From: Camarhynchus parvulus
Taxonomy: Eukaryota > Chordata > Aves > Passeriformes > Thraupidae
Length of the DNA: 64,000 nucleotides
NCBI RefSeq assembly: GCF_901933205.1
Contig: NC_044571.1
Location: 59,085,994 to 59,149,993, forward strand
Direction of reading: 5' to 3'
Shown here: positions 62,231 through 64,000 of the stretch, in pieces
How positions within the stretch are numbered: position 1 is the first letter of the stretch
Layout of the letters: each line of letters starts with the position of its first letter
Position numbers and translations under genes: made by a program
Notes under the pieces: generated by a model
Database searches by the model: none
What the model saw: the letters and a program-made list of their open reading frames with translations, nothing else
Told to the model about the DNA's origin: nothing

Positions 62231-64000
62231 AAGGCTGTGAAAGAGATGAGGAAAAAACAATCAATTTCACTTAATTTAAGGCAATTCACTGATGCAATAA
62301 GGTAATAAATAGGGAATTCAATAGTCTTACATGATTTCATGCAATGGATAAAGCAAAGACAGTATCTCCAGAGAAGAATTCTTGTTAAATCACTCTTAAC
62401 TAGCATTGTCACACCCCCAGCCAAATACTTCAGTGCAGGATTCATAAATAATACCAGAATCAAGCCATCTTTTTCAGCTGCTTCTAGATTACCATTCATA
62501 CCAGAATTAGCATATCAAGGTAGGAAGAAATGCATGAATATTTATTATCTCCATTTCTACATGGAAGATTAAATGAAGAATTTGCAAGAATATGAGGGGC
62601 AGACCTACAAATATTATTTCTATGTTAAAGCAAAACCTTTGAGCTAAAATTCTGATGGTACAGTAATGACTTTGAAGGAGTGAAAAAGCTGTGTCTGTGA
62701 GGATGTTATTTCTGTGAGATATCACTGAAATAATGGCAACAATTACTCTAATTGGCTGTACTGACAATGAGTAGAATTCATGGAGCCCTTGAAAATAGGC
62801 AGCTAGGAAACCAGAGGAAGAGCACAGCTGAAGGCAGCTGAGCTATGGCAGCACACATAAGCCAGGCAATATTTTGGCACAGTGAGGGCACATGAATTCC
62901 CAGTCCTTTCTCCTCTTCATCCTTCAAATTTTCAGTGGCAAAACCTCCAACCACTGCCCAGCAGCTCCTCCTCATTGCCAAGCCCTCCTTTCCCCTTGCC
63001 AGTCACCGCCCTGCAGACCACAGGGAAGGCTCTACCACTGTCCATCCTGCTTATCAATAGCCATCAGACTTTCCAGGGAGAGGTTCAGAGTGGAAACCAT
63101 CCTGTCTCCATTTCCTCCCCTAGATGTCAGATAGCCATGGATAACCCTTCACACTGTCTCAATATCATGTGGCCCTTCCCAGCCATTCCTGTATCTTAGA
63201 AAAGACTGGGAAATCCAGTGTATCACTGTGAAACTCCATTCACTTTCTTGAACAAAGAGGAATGTCTATAACCCAGGGGATTTGCAGATGTGCCCACCTT
63301 TCTCAAGTGTCCACCTTTCTCCACTGATTAGAGAGAAGGTATCCCCTGCAGGGGGACAAGATTATCCCTTCCTCCCAGGTACAGGTAGCAAAAACATAGG
63401 CACATTTGCACTCAGGTTAGGTAAATACCATTGTAAAAGCAAATCCCACCTCTAAATACTACACAGGGATACAATAATGTTTTATTACATCATTTCTGAT
63501 TGTCACATCACAGAAAATCCCCAGCTGATTCCTGCCTTTTGCCTAGTAACCTGTCAATGGACTAAAAATAATGCTATGTATTCATCACATAGAGCAGCTG
63601 GTCCACCTCAGACCAAGCAGCATCTGTTTTGGTTTCAATAGTGGAGAGAGTATGAGAAAAGGGAGCTTTGCAGGAAGGAGCAAGAGAAGGAAGATAGGGA
63701 ACAGAGACAGCAAAAACAGAACAAGGAGGGGAAGATGAGAAAGAGCATCACTGAAAGCAACATTTACTGCAGTTTAAGATTAATGACTGCTCATCCACAG
63801 GCACTCTACAATCTGAAGTAAGTGGAAGAAACTGGAGCTGCTACTCAATAGCTAGTGTAGCCCTTTGCAGAGATAAAAAGCAGTGCACTGATGTTCCCAC
63901 TCAGACATATAAAGCCAATGTGATGTATGTAGCTTTTAAGTGTTGGTGCAGCATAAAAGTTTTATTGCTGCTTTGGCTTGAAGAAACCTTCAAACCTCAG

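Larger units (their letters stand above)
46090..64000. other. Intergenic DNA upstream of OLFM4, no gene seen
   Basis: About 18 kb with no supportable gene. The longest open frames are about 137 codons (59428-59841, plus), 110 codons (51935-52267, minus) and 106 codons (46629-46949, plus); none has a recognisable domain. AT-rich throughout, especially about 54800-55700 and 57800-58600. It may contain enhancers for OLFM4, but none can be identified from one sequence. Confidence 0.6.

Noticed and set aside
1..64000. CRISPR arrays, operons, tRNA or rRNA genes, endogenous retroviruses
   Set aside because: No evenly spaced direct repeats, no tRNA-like cloverleaf was recognised, no paired LTRs and no gag/pol-like frames were seen. 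The window is ordinary vertebrate DNA.

Overview
This is vertebrate nuclear DNA, almost certainly from a bird. It is AT-rich and intron-bearing, no bacterial-style gene packing is visible, and it carries a clear 3' end of a CR1 retrotransposon of the avian type (about 21966-22181, inverted) plus an older, decayed CR1 end (about 18720-18900, plus strand). I cannot name the species from the sequence alone.

The window holds one recognisable protein-coding gene, on the minus strand: olfactomedin-4 (OLFM4). I rebuilt it by reading splice sites and carrying the reading frame across them. The coding exons, in transcript order, are 46018-45938, 43722-43645, 40046-39894, 33902-33690, 32787-32634 and 25075-24282. 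Intron phases are 0,0,0,0,1 and the exons join into one open frame of 1473 nt, or 490 residues plus TAG. Human OLFM4 has about 510 residues. The protein has a signal peptide, a short Thr/Ser/Pro linker, a Cys-x-Cys segment leading into coiled coils, a Pro-rich hinge and a C-terminal olfactomedin beta-propeller. A TATA box and a full-consensus NF-kappaB site sit within about 75 bp of the start codon. A polyadenylation signal lies about 450 nt past the stop.

Layout: 1-23800 is intergenic DNA downstream of OLFM4. It holds a MIR/CORE-type SINE relic, two CR1 fragments, simple repeats and a GC-rich, CpG-poor patch. 23800-46040 is OLFM4. Its five introns contain a 172-bp near-perfect foldback (intron 5) and a 34-bp tandem duplication (intron 3). 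46090-64000 is intergenic DNA upstream with no supportable gene. This isolation fits the known mammalian setting of OLFM4, in a gene-poor stretch near protocadherin genes.

I found no novel multi-gene system. The points most worth a second look are the intronic foldback, the small in-frame second coding exon that is open in two frames, and the compact TATA/kappaB promoter, whose pyrimidine-AG stretch could also be read as a splice acceptor.
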